The notes: generated by a model from the sequence alone, not told the origin. A DNA stretch of 8,054 nucleotides from Synechococcales cyanobacterium PMM_0085 (GCA_949127705.1 CASBQJ010000025.1:1-8054); one strand, 5' to 3'; counted from the stretch's first letter, positions 1 to 5,438 are shown. Numbers and translations are program-made.

Positions 1-11
1 ATATACATTAA

Positions 12-42
12 ATCAAACCCCTCGCAGAGTGAGGGGTTTGAT
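12..42 (-). terminator. Probable intrinsic terminator after the nucleotidyltransferase gene
   Basis: ATCAAACCCCTC (12-23) and GAGGGGTTTGAT (31-42) form a perfect 12-bp stem around a 7-base loop, 32 bases beyond the stop codon of the minus-strand gene ending at 75. Read on the minus strand, the stem is followed by TTAATGTATAT, a weak T tract. The plus-strand exit side (GGTGGACG) has no T run, so minus-strand termination is favoured. The strong stem and its position support the call; the poor T tract leaves some doubt. Confidence 0.65.
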
Positions 43-74
43 GGTGGACGAGTGGACTTTTAGCCGTGTGACGG

Positions 75-1241
75 TTAGCGAGCGTCGGTGCCTAAGAGTT
101 CGGCGATCGCCTGTCGCTCTACTGGAGTTTCAGTGGGAATATCTCCCCGGGTATCGGCAATTAGCCAGTCTAGTGCGGCGGCTTGCACATCGATTGAGGC
201 ACCTGTTTTGTCAACACAATAGCGACCAAAGACGAGCTTGTCTACTAGGCGCACACCGGGACCTAGGCGAGAATATTCGAAAATGACGCTGTTATCGACA
301 GTGGCACCGCTGCAAATATGACAGCTAGGCCCAATCATGGAGGGGCCAATAATCCTGGCTCCATCCTCAATCTTGGTCATGCCGCCAATGTAGACAGGCC
401 CTTGAATATCTACCTTGTCCCAGTTCACCGCCACATTAATGCCCGTGTAAATTCCAGGAGCTACTTCATGACCCGGAATGGAAACGTTTTTGACCTGCCC
501 CGTTAAGACGCTACGGATCGCGTGCCAGTAGTCGGGCACTTTACCAATATCAACCCATTCAAAGTCCATCGGGATCCCGTAGAACGGCGCGCCTTCTGCG
601 ACTAGTTTGGGGAAGAGGTCGCTACCAATATCAAATTCTTCGCCTGATGGAATATGATCAAAAATTTCGGGTTCGAAAATGTAAATCCCGGTGTTGATGC
701 TGGTGCTTAAGGCTTCTTCGACGGTAGGTTTTTCTTGGAAGGCTTGGATGCGTCCCGACTCATCGGTCACAACCACTCCGTAGCTAGACACTTCCTCTTT
801 GGGTACGGTTTTCATCACAATGGTGGCGATCGCCCCTTTTTCGCGATGCCAGCGAACCGCTTCGGTCAAATCTAAATCAATTAGGGCATCGCCGCAGAGC
901 ACCACAAACGTATCATCAAAGAACCCGGCAAAATCTTGAACCCGTCGCATCCCGCCTGCGGAACCAAGGGCTTGCCCCACTAGTTCGCCATCTACGATGC
1001 GTCCCTCAAACGAATAGGCAATTTCAACCCCAAACCGTTGACCATCGCGAAAATAGCTTTCGATTTCGTAGGCAAGATGGCTCACGTTCACCATAATTTT
1101 GTCAAAGCCGTGCTGTCGAAGGAGTTCTAGCAGAAACTCCATCACGGGCTTTTGCAAAATTGGGATCATGGGCTTGGGGACTGTGTAGGTAATGGGTCGC
1201 ACGCGCGTACCTTTACCAGCAGCGAGGATCATGGCTTTCAT
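75..1241 (-). CDS. NDP-sugar synthase, mannose-1-phosphate guanylyltransferase-like
   Basis: This 388-residue protein is a sugar-1-phosphate nucleotidyltransferase, predicted to join a nucleoside triphosphate to a sugar 1-phosphate in the cytoplasm and release pyrophosphate. The N-terminus has the family signature LAAGKGTRVRP (6-16) followed by PKP (22-24), the nucleotide and phosphate binding loop. Other family marks are GD at 117-118 (metal-binding aspartate), FQEKP at 168-172, NTG at 183-185 and WVDIG at 229-233. From about residue 255 the sequence has Gly/Ile-rich hexapeptide-like repeats typical of a left-handed beta-helix. The architecture fits GMPP/ManC-like enzymes making GDP-mannose, but glucose-1-phosphate enzymes share these motifs, so the sugar and nucleotide are inferred. 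Some cyanobacterial homologues are, from memory, about twice as long with a phosphomannomutase-like C-terminal half; this one stands alone. ATG at 1241 places the signature at the usual distance; no clear Shine-Dalgarno sequence is present. Confidence 0.9.
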   Translation of the reverse strand: MKAMILAAGKGTRVRPITYTVPKPMIPILQKPVMEFLLELLRQHGFDKIMVNVSHLAYEIESYFRDGQRFGVEIAYSFEGRIVDGELVGQALGSAGGMRRVQDFAGFFDDTFVVLCGDALIDLDLTEAVRWHREKGAIATIVMKTVPKEEVSSYGVVVTDESGRIQAFQEKPTVEEALSTSINTGIYIFEPEIFDHIPSGEEFDIGSDLFPKLVAEGAPFYGIPMDFEWVDIGKVPDYWHAIRSVLTGQVKNVSIPGHEVAPGIYTGINVAVNWDKVDIQGPVYIGGMTKIEDGARIIGPSMIGPSCHICSGATVDNSVIFEYSRLGPGVRLVDKLVFGRYCVDKTGASIDVQAAALDWLIADTRGDIPTETPVERQAIAELLGTDAR

Positions 1242-1411
1242 AGATATTGATCTAACCCTGGGCTAATTTACTACCTTACAAACAAATCTAAGAGATACAG
1301 CCTCTCACCAGTGTTCCCTATATTTTGGCGATCGCCAGGGGGAACTGGGTAATTTCACAGAATCTTCGTCAGGTCTGACCTATCCTTCACGCTACCCTAG
1401 CTCTAATCCGG

Positions 1412-2254
1412 CTAGTCTAACAAGGCAATTACGGAGATATCGACGGGTTGCGACTGCGCTTCGTCCGTTAAACTGCGGACTCGTAAATCTTGATAAAACT
1501 CTTCCTGTAAAAGCTCTACCTTAGACTGAGCCGAGAGAAAAAGCAGCGCCCAAAACACACCGACGCGATCGCTTTGGAGCGAGTGGTGTTGGTTGGTTTG
1601 CTGAATCACCTCACAGGCGTCAGAGCTAACCCATAAATCTAGCAACGCCTCAAACTCCATCCACTCTTCACCTTGGCGCACCTCTTCCCAATGGTCTTGT
1701 AAAAATTGCTCCAGTGCTGCTGCAATTTCAGACAAGTTTTCCTGGTGTGCCAGTTCGGTAATGGCACGAACAGCCTGGGTGTGTGATTGAGGTCGAGGGC
1801 GACGCATCCGCTGCCGGGGTTTTTGGTCGGCTACGGCGGCAGCCATCACTTCCAATTGGGTAATCAGTTCTTTGAGCGTCACCCGACGATTTTGGACTGG
1901 CCGCGCCACCGCGCGCCGCCGAATTTGTCGCTCTAAACTAAGCGGCAGCGGGTTACTCACCACTTCATCGTCCAAAAATTCGTCTTCTGGCTCAGTCTCC
2001 TCCTGGGTGCCCGAACGCGCCAAGCTGTCTGCTTTCAGCAACACCAGCATCGACGCATACAAAAACGCCTGCCCCGATTGAGACAAGTCTGTTTCATATA
2101 GTGTTCTCCCTGCTTCAACGGCCTGGACGGGCTGCAACTGGCTCAAGAAGCGATCGATCACCTCAATCACCTTGACATCCCAAGGGTCAATTTCTCCACG
2201 CTCTGCCAGATCTATCAGAAGGGCGATCGCATTTTGTGCTAGCGATAGAGCCAT
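1412..2254 (-). CDS. scpA: Segregation and condensation protein A (ScpA)
   Basis: This is the kleisin subunit of the bacterial SMC condensin, which bridges the SMC heads and recruits ScpB to compact and segregate the chromosome. The 280-residue protein has the N-terminal ScpA signature EIDPWDVKVIEVIDRFL (21-37), a helical segment with FLYASMLVLLKADSL (64-78), an acidic and then basic low-complexity middle (about 83-160), and a C-terminal winged-helix region with FWALLFLSAQSKVELLQEE (234-252), which in this family contacts the SMC head. Length is normal. The ATG at 2254 is the only start compatible with the conserved N-terminus, but no Shine-Dalgarno sequence precedes it; a dyad lies there instead. 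Neither smc nor scpB is in the window. The gene follows a 34-codon gene by 69 bases and precedes the nucleotidyltransferase by 170 bases on the same strand. Identification is secure from the motif order. Confidence 0.93.
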   Translation of the reverse strand: MALSLAQNAIALLIDLAERGEIDPWDVKVIEVIDRFLSQLQPVQAVEAGRTLYETDLSQSGQAFLYASMLVLLKADSLARSGTQEETEPEDEFLDDEVVSNPLPLSLERQIRRRAVARPVQNRRVTLKELITQLEVMAAAVADQKPRQRMRRPRPQSHTQAVRAITELAHQENLSEIAAALEQFLQDHWEEVRQGEEWMEFEALLDLWVSSDACEVIQQTNQHHSLQSDRVGVFWALLFLSAQSKVELLQEEFYQDLRVRSLTDEAQSQPVDISVIALLD

Positions 2255-2257
2255 GGG

Positions 2258-2280
2258 CGTTCAAACAACGTAGGTGAACG
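2258..2280 (-). promoter_or_regulatory. Dyad in the scpA ribosome-binding region
   Basis: CGTTCA (2258-2263) and TGAACG (2275-2280) form a perfect 6-bp inverted repeat with an 11-base spacer. In the scpA mRNA the hairpin would end 3 bases before the start codon, exactly where a Shine-Dalgarno sequence would be expected and none is seen. A role in translation control or as an operator is inference only. Confidence 0.3.
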
Positions 2281-2323
2281 GAGACGGAGGACAGACGCAC
2301 GGCAGCTTGTTCTAGAGGAACGC

Positions 2324-2428
2324 TCATCGGGTACTAGTACGCACCAAATAAACAGCCATGAGCAAGATCAACCCCAATAGAGTAAATGGTACCCAAAGAC
2401 TCCAGAGATTGAGCGGTTGAACCTGCAT
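2324..2428 (-). CDS. Small single-pass membrane protein, 34 residues, unknown
   Basis: ATG at 2428 to TGA at 2324-2326 encodes 34 residues that I cannot assign to a known family. It has a short polar start (MQVQPLN), a continuous hydrophobic stretch at about residues 8-29 (from LWSLWVPF through LLMAVYLV), and a basic C-terminus (RTSTR). This gives one membrane helix and, by the positive-inside rule, a cytoplasmic or stromal-side C-terminus. Size and layout resemble the one-helix small subunits of cyanobacterial photosynthetic and NDH complexes, but the sequence does not match PsbI, PsbJ, PsbL, PsbM, PsbT, PsbX, PetG, PetL, PetM, PetN or PsaM as I remember them. A purine-rich AGGTAAG lies at 2437-2443, 8 bases before the start. 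It sits between the LapA-domain gene and scpA on the same strand, with gaps of 93 and 69 bases, so co-transcription is plausible. Confidence 0.55.
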   Translation of the reverse strand: MQVQPLNLWSLWVPFTLLGLILLMAVYLVRTSTR

Positions 2429-2521
2429 GGGATCGGCTTACCTGTATGAGTTTAGATCGTCGAGACGGGTAGCCTGTCTAGCCATTACAGCTTGACAGAG
2501 AAAACCCACAGCTCCAGACAT

Positions 2522-2887
2522 TTATTTTGCAAAAATCTCTGTTACTTCTGCATCTTGGGTTTCAGGCTGAGACGCGGGCAATAGTCGCTGCTGTTCTTCC
2601 AGCTCTACCTTATAGCGCTGCACATCTTGCTCCAGCGCTTGAATGCGAACATCGCGACTTTGAAGTTCTTTTCCAGACTCCAACATATTTTGCAGCTGAT
2701 TCCACACACTAAAGACCCAAGCCAACACGGCTCCAAGACCCATTGCCAGAAGCAACTCAATCGACAGTGGTGCCTGTAAATTTGTACCTTCCACAATGTG
2801 GATCACCGCTGGCTCTGTATTCTCAATCCCAAACAGTACCAGAGCAAGGCAGATGACAAAGATGACGACAAAGTTAACTTGGCGCAT
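2522..2887 (-). CDS. LapA-domain (DUF1049) membrane protein
   Basis: The 121-residue protein has the layout of the LapA/DUF1049 family: a first membrane helix at about residues 4-21, the family-typical FGIENTEPAVIHIV segment (19-32) between the helices, a second helix at about 43-62 (IELLLAMGLGAVLAWVFSVW), and then a cytoplasmic coiled coil at about 64-104 rich in Gln, Glu and Leu. The tail is short and acidic. In Escherichia coli, LapA works with LapB in controlling lipopolysaccharide synthesis; cyanobacterial members are known only by domain, so no role should be transferred. ATG at 2887 is supported by AAAGGA 8 bases upstream. It is the first gene of a minus-strand run leading to scpA. Domain assignment is confident; function is unknown. 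Confidence 0.85.
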   Translation of the reverse strand: MRQVNFVVIFVICLALVLFGIENTEPAVIHIVEGTNLQAPLSIELLLAMGLGAVLAWVFSVWNQLQNMLESGKELQSRDVRIQALEQDVQRYKVELEEQQRLLPASQPETQDAEVTEIFAK

Positions 2888-2895
2888 CAGCTAAA

Positions 2896-2901
2896 TCCTT
2901 T
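2896..2901 (-). promoter_or_regulatory. Ribosome binding site of the LapA-domain gene
   Basis: AAAGGA on the minus strand lies 8 bases before the ATG at 2887. It is one of the few clear Shine-Dalgarno sequences in this window and fixes that start. Confidence 0.65.
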
Positions 2902-2916
2902 AATCTTGCAGGCCAT

Positions 2917-2938
2917 TAACAATCAACCAATCTTGTTA
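2917..2938. promoter_or_regulatory. Operator-like dyad upstream of the LapA-domain gene
   Basis: TAACAA (2917-2922) and TTGTTA (2933-2938) are perfect inverted repeats with a 10-base spacer, 30-51 bases upstream of the start at 2887. The spacing would suit a dimeric regulator near a promoter. It does not fit the NtcA consensus GTA-N8-TAC. Regulatory function is inference. Confidence 0.25.
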
Positions 2939-3015
2939 CTAAAACATTCGTTACGCGATCAACCGTGATCTACCCATTCAGCCAATTAGTGAACGGGGAG
3001 TCCAGATTAATGGCG

Positions 3016-3051
3016 ACCAACCACGGCAACATCAACCAACTACGGCAACAT
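3016..3051. repeat. Two-copy tandem repeat, 19-bp period
   Basis: ACCAACCACGGCAACAT (3016-3032) is repeated as ACCAACTACGGCAACAT (3035-3051), 16 of 17 bases identical, with start-to-start spacing of 19. Related ATCAACC strings occur just upstream at 2922 and 2958. The repeat ends 3 bases before the GAGGAG ribosome-binding motif at 3055. Confidence 0.7.
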
Positions 3052-3068
3052 TGCGAGGAGAGATCAGC

Positions 3069-3212
3069 ATGGAACAAAGTGTAACAGCTCAGCCGCTTCA
3101 AATATCCACGTTGCAATACATCTAGACAGAAATCCTCAATCAGCAGGCAGGACGAAACCGCAAGCACAAGGCAGGCAAGGAATTGAAAAGAATCAAATCC
3201 TGGCCAGAGTAA
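3069..3212 (+). pseudogene. Possible interrupted small gene (or an 18-codon leader)
   Basis: GAGGAG at 3055-3060 stands 8 bases before ATG 3069, the best plus-strand start signal in the window. The frame reads 18 codons (MEQSVTAQPLQISTLQYI) to TAG at 3123-3125. The same frame then continues for 28 codons, ending in KELKRIKSWPE before TAA at 3210-3212, and for 18 more to TGA at 3267. The frame is also open without a start codon from 2943. A single C-to-T change (CAG to TAG) would explain the first stop. This could be a decayed small gene, a leader peptide, or chance. No family is recognised. Confidence 0.22.
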
Positions 3213-3338
3213 TTGTCTGAGTTTCTACGGACAACGGGGAAAAATACCAATCAAGCAAACCGAGCATGAGTTGGAGACCTTGAACACTGACGAATTGCTG
3301 CGATATTTTATCCATAAAAACACGTAGATTTGCCAAGG

Positions 3339-3368
3339 TGACAGGTATTTTTATACCTATTTTTGTCA
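3339..3368. repeat. Nested dyad symmetry in the sugar transferase upstream region
   Basis: AGGTAT (3343-3348), TTTT and ATACCT (3353-3358) make a perfect 6-bp hairpin. It is enclosed by a second inverted pair, TGACA (3339-3343) and TGTCA (3364-3368). It could be an operator or a weak transcript hairpin. It lies about 240 bases upstream of the sugar transferase start. Confidence 0.4.
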
Positions 3369-3586
3369 AACCTTTAAATAGAGCAGACTTCAATGAAGGT
3401 TCCATTAAAGTCCTTGTTTTAGACTACTCATGGGCCACAGTCGGCTCCTATAGTTGCAAATAAGAGAGCCAAGAAAAGCTGACATCTATCAGCGATTCGA
3501 CCCCGGCGAACCATCATCGCTCTTAAGGTCGTTGCTTGCCCCTCTCAACCCTGCTACTAATTTTGTGTGCAGGCTAACCGAACTGT

Positions 3587-3593
3587 AGAGGAG
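3587..3593 (+). promoter_or_regulatory. Ribosome binding site deciding the sugar transferase start
   Basis: AGAGGAG lies 12 bases before GTG 3606. The upstream in-frame GTG at 3567 has no purine-rich motif before it. The spacing is on the long side, but this site favours the shorter protein. Confidence 0.5.
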
Positions 3594-3605
3594 CACAAGC
3601 GCACT

Positions 3606-4304
3606 GTGACAACAACAACTCATCTCCCCGCACCTATTTCGGACCGATCCTCACCTCAACCTGGGGCAATTCAACAGCCCATTTGGCTGTCGGGAGCGCA
3701 CCAATCAGTCACGAGTAGAAGTAAGCGTTTGATCGATATTGTGGGTGCGCTAGTGGGCTTGCTGATTACTGGCCTGATCTTTTTACCTCTAGCAGCGGCT
3801 ATTTGGCTAGACAGTCCTGGCCCTATCCTATACAGCCAAATTCGCTGTGGCTTGAATGGTAAACCGTTTCGAATTTGGAAATTTCGCTCCATGGTTGTTG
3901 ATGCTGAGCAGTGTAAGCATCTGGTAAAAAACGAAGCGCAGGGTAACATTTTCAAGAACAGCAATGATCCCCGTATTACCCGAGTAGGGAACATTTTGCG
4001 CCGCACTAGCGTAGATGAGCTGCCCCAGTTTTGGAATGTCCTCTGGGGTGAGATGAGCTTGGTGGGAACCCGTCCTCCAACGCAAGATGAAGTAGAAAAC
4101 TATAATACGCATCACATGAGGCGGCTGTGGGTCAAACCCGGTATCACGGGAGAATGGCAGGCAAACGGACGTTCTCACGTCAAAGATTTCGAAGATATTG
4201 TGGAAATGGATTTGAACTATCAGAGCAAGTGGTCGATTCGCTATGATATTGAGCTGATTGTGAAAACGATCACAGCAGTTTTGAATAAGAGCGGTGCGTG
4301 CTAA
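3606..4304 (+). CDS. Sugar transferase (polyprenyl-phosphate hexose-1-phosphate transferase)
   Basis: A monotopic phosphoglycosyl transferase (bacterial sugar transferase family, as in WcaJ and PglC) that moves a sugar 1-phosphate from a nucleotide sugar to undecaprenyl phosphate, the first membrane step of polysaccharide assembly. The 232 residues begin with a Ser/Pro/Thr-rich tail, then KRLID (40-44) and one hydrophobic re-entrant segment (about 44-68), SPGP (70-73), KFRSM (92-96), DPRITRVG (121-128), the catalytic Asp-Glu pair in DELPQ (137-141), EMSLVGTRP (149-157) and KPGITG (177-182). All hallmark motifs are intact. It is a short form lacking the four-helix N-terminal part of WcaJ. GTG 3606 was chosen for its AGAGGAG; GTG 3567 would add 13 residues. 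No glycosyltransferase or Wzx/Wzy gene is adjacent, so it may be an orphan initiator. The sugar is not predictable from sequence. Confidence 0.92.
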   Translation: MTTTTHLPAPISDRSSPQPGAIQQPIWLSGAHQSVTSRSKRLIDIVGALVGLLITGLIFLPLAAAIWLDSPGPILYSQIRCGLNGKPFRIWKFRSMVVDAEQCKHLVKNEAQGNIFKNSNDPRITRVGNILRRTSVDELPQFWNVLWGEMSLVGTRPPTQDEVENYNTHHMRRLWVKPGITGEWQANGRSHVKDFEDIVEMDLNYQSKWSIRYDIELIVKTITAVLNKSGAC

Positions 4305-4311
4305 GCATTAT

Positions 4312-4337
4312 GGGTAAACGAGTTGGGTAAACGGGTT
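4312..4337. repeat. Two-copy 13-bp tandem repeat
   Basis: GGGTAAACGAGTT (4312-4324) is followed directly by GGGTAAACGGGTT (4325-4337), 12 of 13 bases identical. It starts 8 bases after the sugar transferase stop codon. No coding role is apparent. Confidence 0.7.
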
Positions 4338-4373
4338 GACTTTGCGCCTTTAGGCTGGATAGTGAAGGTTGGA

Positions 4374-4403
4374 TTGACTTGCAGCTTTGACCTGGAATGT
4401 AAT
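4374..4403 (+). promoter_or_regulatory. Candidate sigma-70-type promoter for the transglutaminase-like gene
   Basis: TTGACT (4374-4379) and TGTAAT (4398-4403) each match the consensus at 5 of 6 positions, with an 18-base spacer. The -10 box overlaps the left arm of the palindromic element, so a transcript would start inside it and carry its hairpins in a leader of about 210 bases. Confidence 0.4.
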
Positions 4404-4530
4404 ACCAATTTAAATAGATTGTGAGACAGTTTACCCCCTGTAGGGGCGGTTCGCGTACGCGCAGCGGCTCTGGAAGAGCTACCGCCCCTACGAAAACATC
4501 TGCCACTCAGCCTGTTTAAATTGGTATAAC
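4399..4530. mobile_element. MITE-like nested palindromic element, non-coding
   Basis: The ends are inverted repeats: 4399-4417 matches the complement of 4512-4530 at 16 of 19 positions or better, with a perfect 13-bp core ATACCAATTTAAA (4402-4414 and 4515-4527). Inside is a second perfect 11-bp inverted pair, GTAGGGGCGGT (4440-4450) and ACCGCCCCTAC (4481-4491). Inside that are the palindrome CGCGTACGCG (4452-4461) and a hairpin GCTCT-GGA-AGAGC (4467-4479). TTGACCT occurs on both sides (4387-4393 and 4531-4537); the right copy abuts the element and the left copy lies 5 bases away, so it may be a target-site duplication. No transposase frame is present. Size, terminal repeats and absence of coding capacity fit a miniature inverted-repeat element or one of the dispersed palindromes common in cyanobacteria. 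Confidence 0.6.
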
Positions 4531-4625
4531 TTGACCTCAGGGTCACCCAGTAGTTCGCTAGATACAAACCAATTTGGCTCAGGTGCAGCAAGATAAAGGT
4601 ATTGTGAACCTTACCTTGATCAACT

Positions 4626-5438
4626 GTGCGACTTGAAACCGGATGCCAGATTAACTTTGAGGCCGACGAACCAACCCCACTAATTTTGATGTTGCGCCCT
4701 CGTAGCGGCTTAGGGCAGTGGATCGTGCAAGAAGAGTACGAGTTAGAACCCCCCGTACCCGTCGTAGAATATGCCGACAGCTACGGCAACCTCTGTCAGC
4801 GTCTGGTAGCTCCTCAAGGGGCGTTTCGAGTGCGGACTTCTGCCTGTGTGGAAACGGCAGATGAAATAGATGTGCAGCCCGGTGCGCCTTTTATCCCTGT
4901 GGAGCATTTGCCCGATAGCGTGCTGCAATTTGTGCTGCCCAGCCGCTATTGTCAATCTGACATGGTGGGTGATTTGGCTTTAACCATGGTGGGTGATGCG
5001 GCACCGGGCTATGACCAGGTAGAAGTCATTCGCCATTGGATCCATACTCAAATCAGCTACCAATATGGCACCAGCAATGCGTCTACCTCAGCGCTTGATA
5101 CGATAGAGACACACGTTGGCGTCTGTCGTGATTTTGCTCATCTAGGCATTGCACTCTGTCGAAGCCTCAATATTCCTGCCCGGATGGTAGTAGGCTACCT
5201 GCACGGCTTAAAGCCAATGGATTTACATGCTTGGTTTGAAGCGTTTTTGGGCGGAGGAGATGGGTCATTTTTGGCAGGGCGCTGGTACACGTTTGACGCT
5301 ACTCAAGCAGAAGCTAGGGGCAATCGAGTGGCGATCGCCTACGGACGAGATGCCGCTGATGTTGCGCTTGCGACCCAGTTTGGCCCCATGCAATTGCTAG
5401 CAATGCAGGTTTGGGTGACAGAGCTGGAACCGTCGTAA
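4626..5438 (+). CDS. Transglutaminase-like (cysteine protease-fold) protein
   Basis: This 270-residue protein has the bacterial transglutaminase-like layout: an N-terminal beta-rich region (about 1-105, starting with the family-typical ILMLRPRSGLGQW at 20-32) and a papain-like core. The catalytic triad is intact: Cys167 in GVCRDFAH, His201 in DLHAWFEAF and Asp224 in YTFDAT. Members of this family are mostly uncharacterised; some are peptidases or amidases rather than true cross-linking transglutaminases, so the substrate is unknown. No signal peptide is visible, suggesting a cytoplasmic enzyme. The start is GTG 4626: an in-frame TGA lies 7 bases upstream at 4617-4619, no earlier start exists, and residues 20-32 sit at the usual distance from the start. 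There is no Shine-Dalgarno sequence. The gene is convergent with the photosystem I factor gene (66 bases apart) and lies 321 bases after the sugar transferase. Confidence 0.9.
   Translation: MRLETGCQINFEADEPTPLILMLRPRSGLGQWIVQEEYELEPPVPVVEYADSYGNLCQRLVAPQGAFRVRTSACVETADEIDVQPGAPFIPVEHLPDSVLQFVLPSRYCQSDMVGDLALTMVGDAAPGYDQVEVIRHWIHTQISYQYGTSNASTSALDTIETHVGVCRDFAHLGIALCRSLNIPARMVVGYLHGLKPMDLHAWFEAFLGGGDGSFLAGRWYTFDATQAEARGNRVAIAYGRDAADVALATQFGPMQLLAMQVWVTELEPS

Larger units (their letters stand above)
2888..3605. other. Long intergenic region between divergent genes
   Basis: About 700 bases separate the divergent LapA-domain and sugar transferase genes, and no secure gene was found here. Seen in order: a dyad TAACAA/TTGTTA at 2917-2938; a palindrome GATCA-ACCG-TGATC at 2957-2970; a 19-bp tandem repeat at 3016-3051; a short plus-strand frame with a strong ribosome binding site at 3055-3125 that runs on past a stop; a minus-strand 70-codon frame at 3193-3405 with AAGGA 5 bases before its ATG; a dyad at 3339-3368; and GGCTC/GAGCC at 3443-3470. 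A possible plus-strand promoter is TTGAAC (3280-3285) with TATTTT (3304-3309) at 18-base spacing, and an isolated TATAGT occurs at 3449-3454. Promoters for both flanking genes must lie here, but none is convincing. Confidence 0.6.
4305..4625. other. Intergenic region with repeats and a palindromic element
   Basis: These 321 bases between two plus-strand genes contain a 13-bp tandem pair right after the sugar transferase stop, a small palindrome GCCTTTAGGC (4346-4355), a candidate promoter (4374-4403) and a 132-bp nested-palindrome element (4399-4530). The remaining 95 bases up to the transglutaminase start show no ribosome binding site and no hairpin. No hairpin followed by a T run is present after the sugar transferase gene, so read-through is possible. 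Confidence 0.6.

Noticed and set aside
1397..1415. CTAGC-N9-GCTAG as a terminator for scpA
   Set aside because: The stem is only 5 bp, overlaps the stop codon and has no T tract on the minus strand.
3494..3513. tRNA-like 3' end (ATTCGACCCC followed by ACCA)
   Set aside because: There is no room for an acceptor strand between the T-loop-like string and ACCA, and no matching 5' acceptor, D or anticodon arm lies upstream.
3671..4178. Two minus-strand frames of 111 and 116 codons
   Set aside because: Both are antisense to the sugar transferase, whose complete family motifs show that the plus strand is coding.
4440..4491. GC-rich hairpin as an intrinsic terminator of the sugar transferase
   Set aside because: The 11-bp stem is strong, but neither exit side has a T run (GAAAACATC on plus, AGGGGGTAAAC on minus); better explained as part of the palindromic element.
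4270..4591. Minus-strand frames of 78 and 96 codons over the palindromic element
   Set aside because: They are translations of inverted repeats and intergenic DNA with no recognisable protein features.
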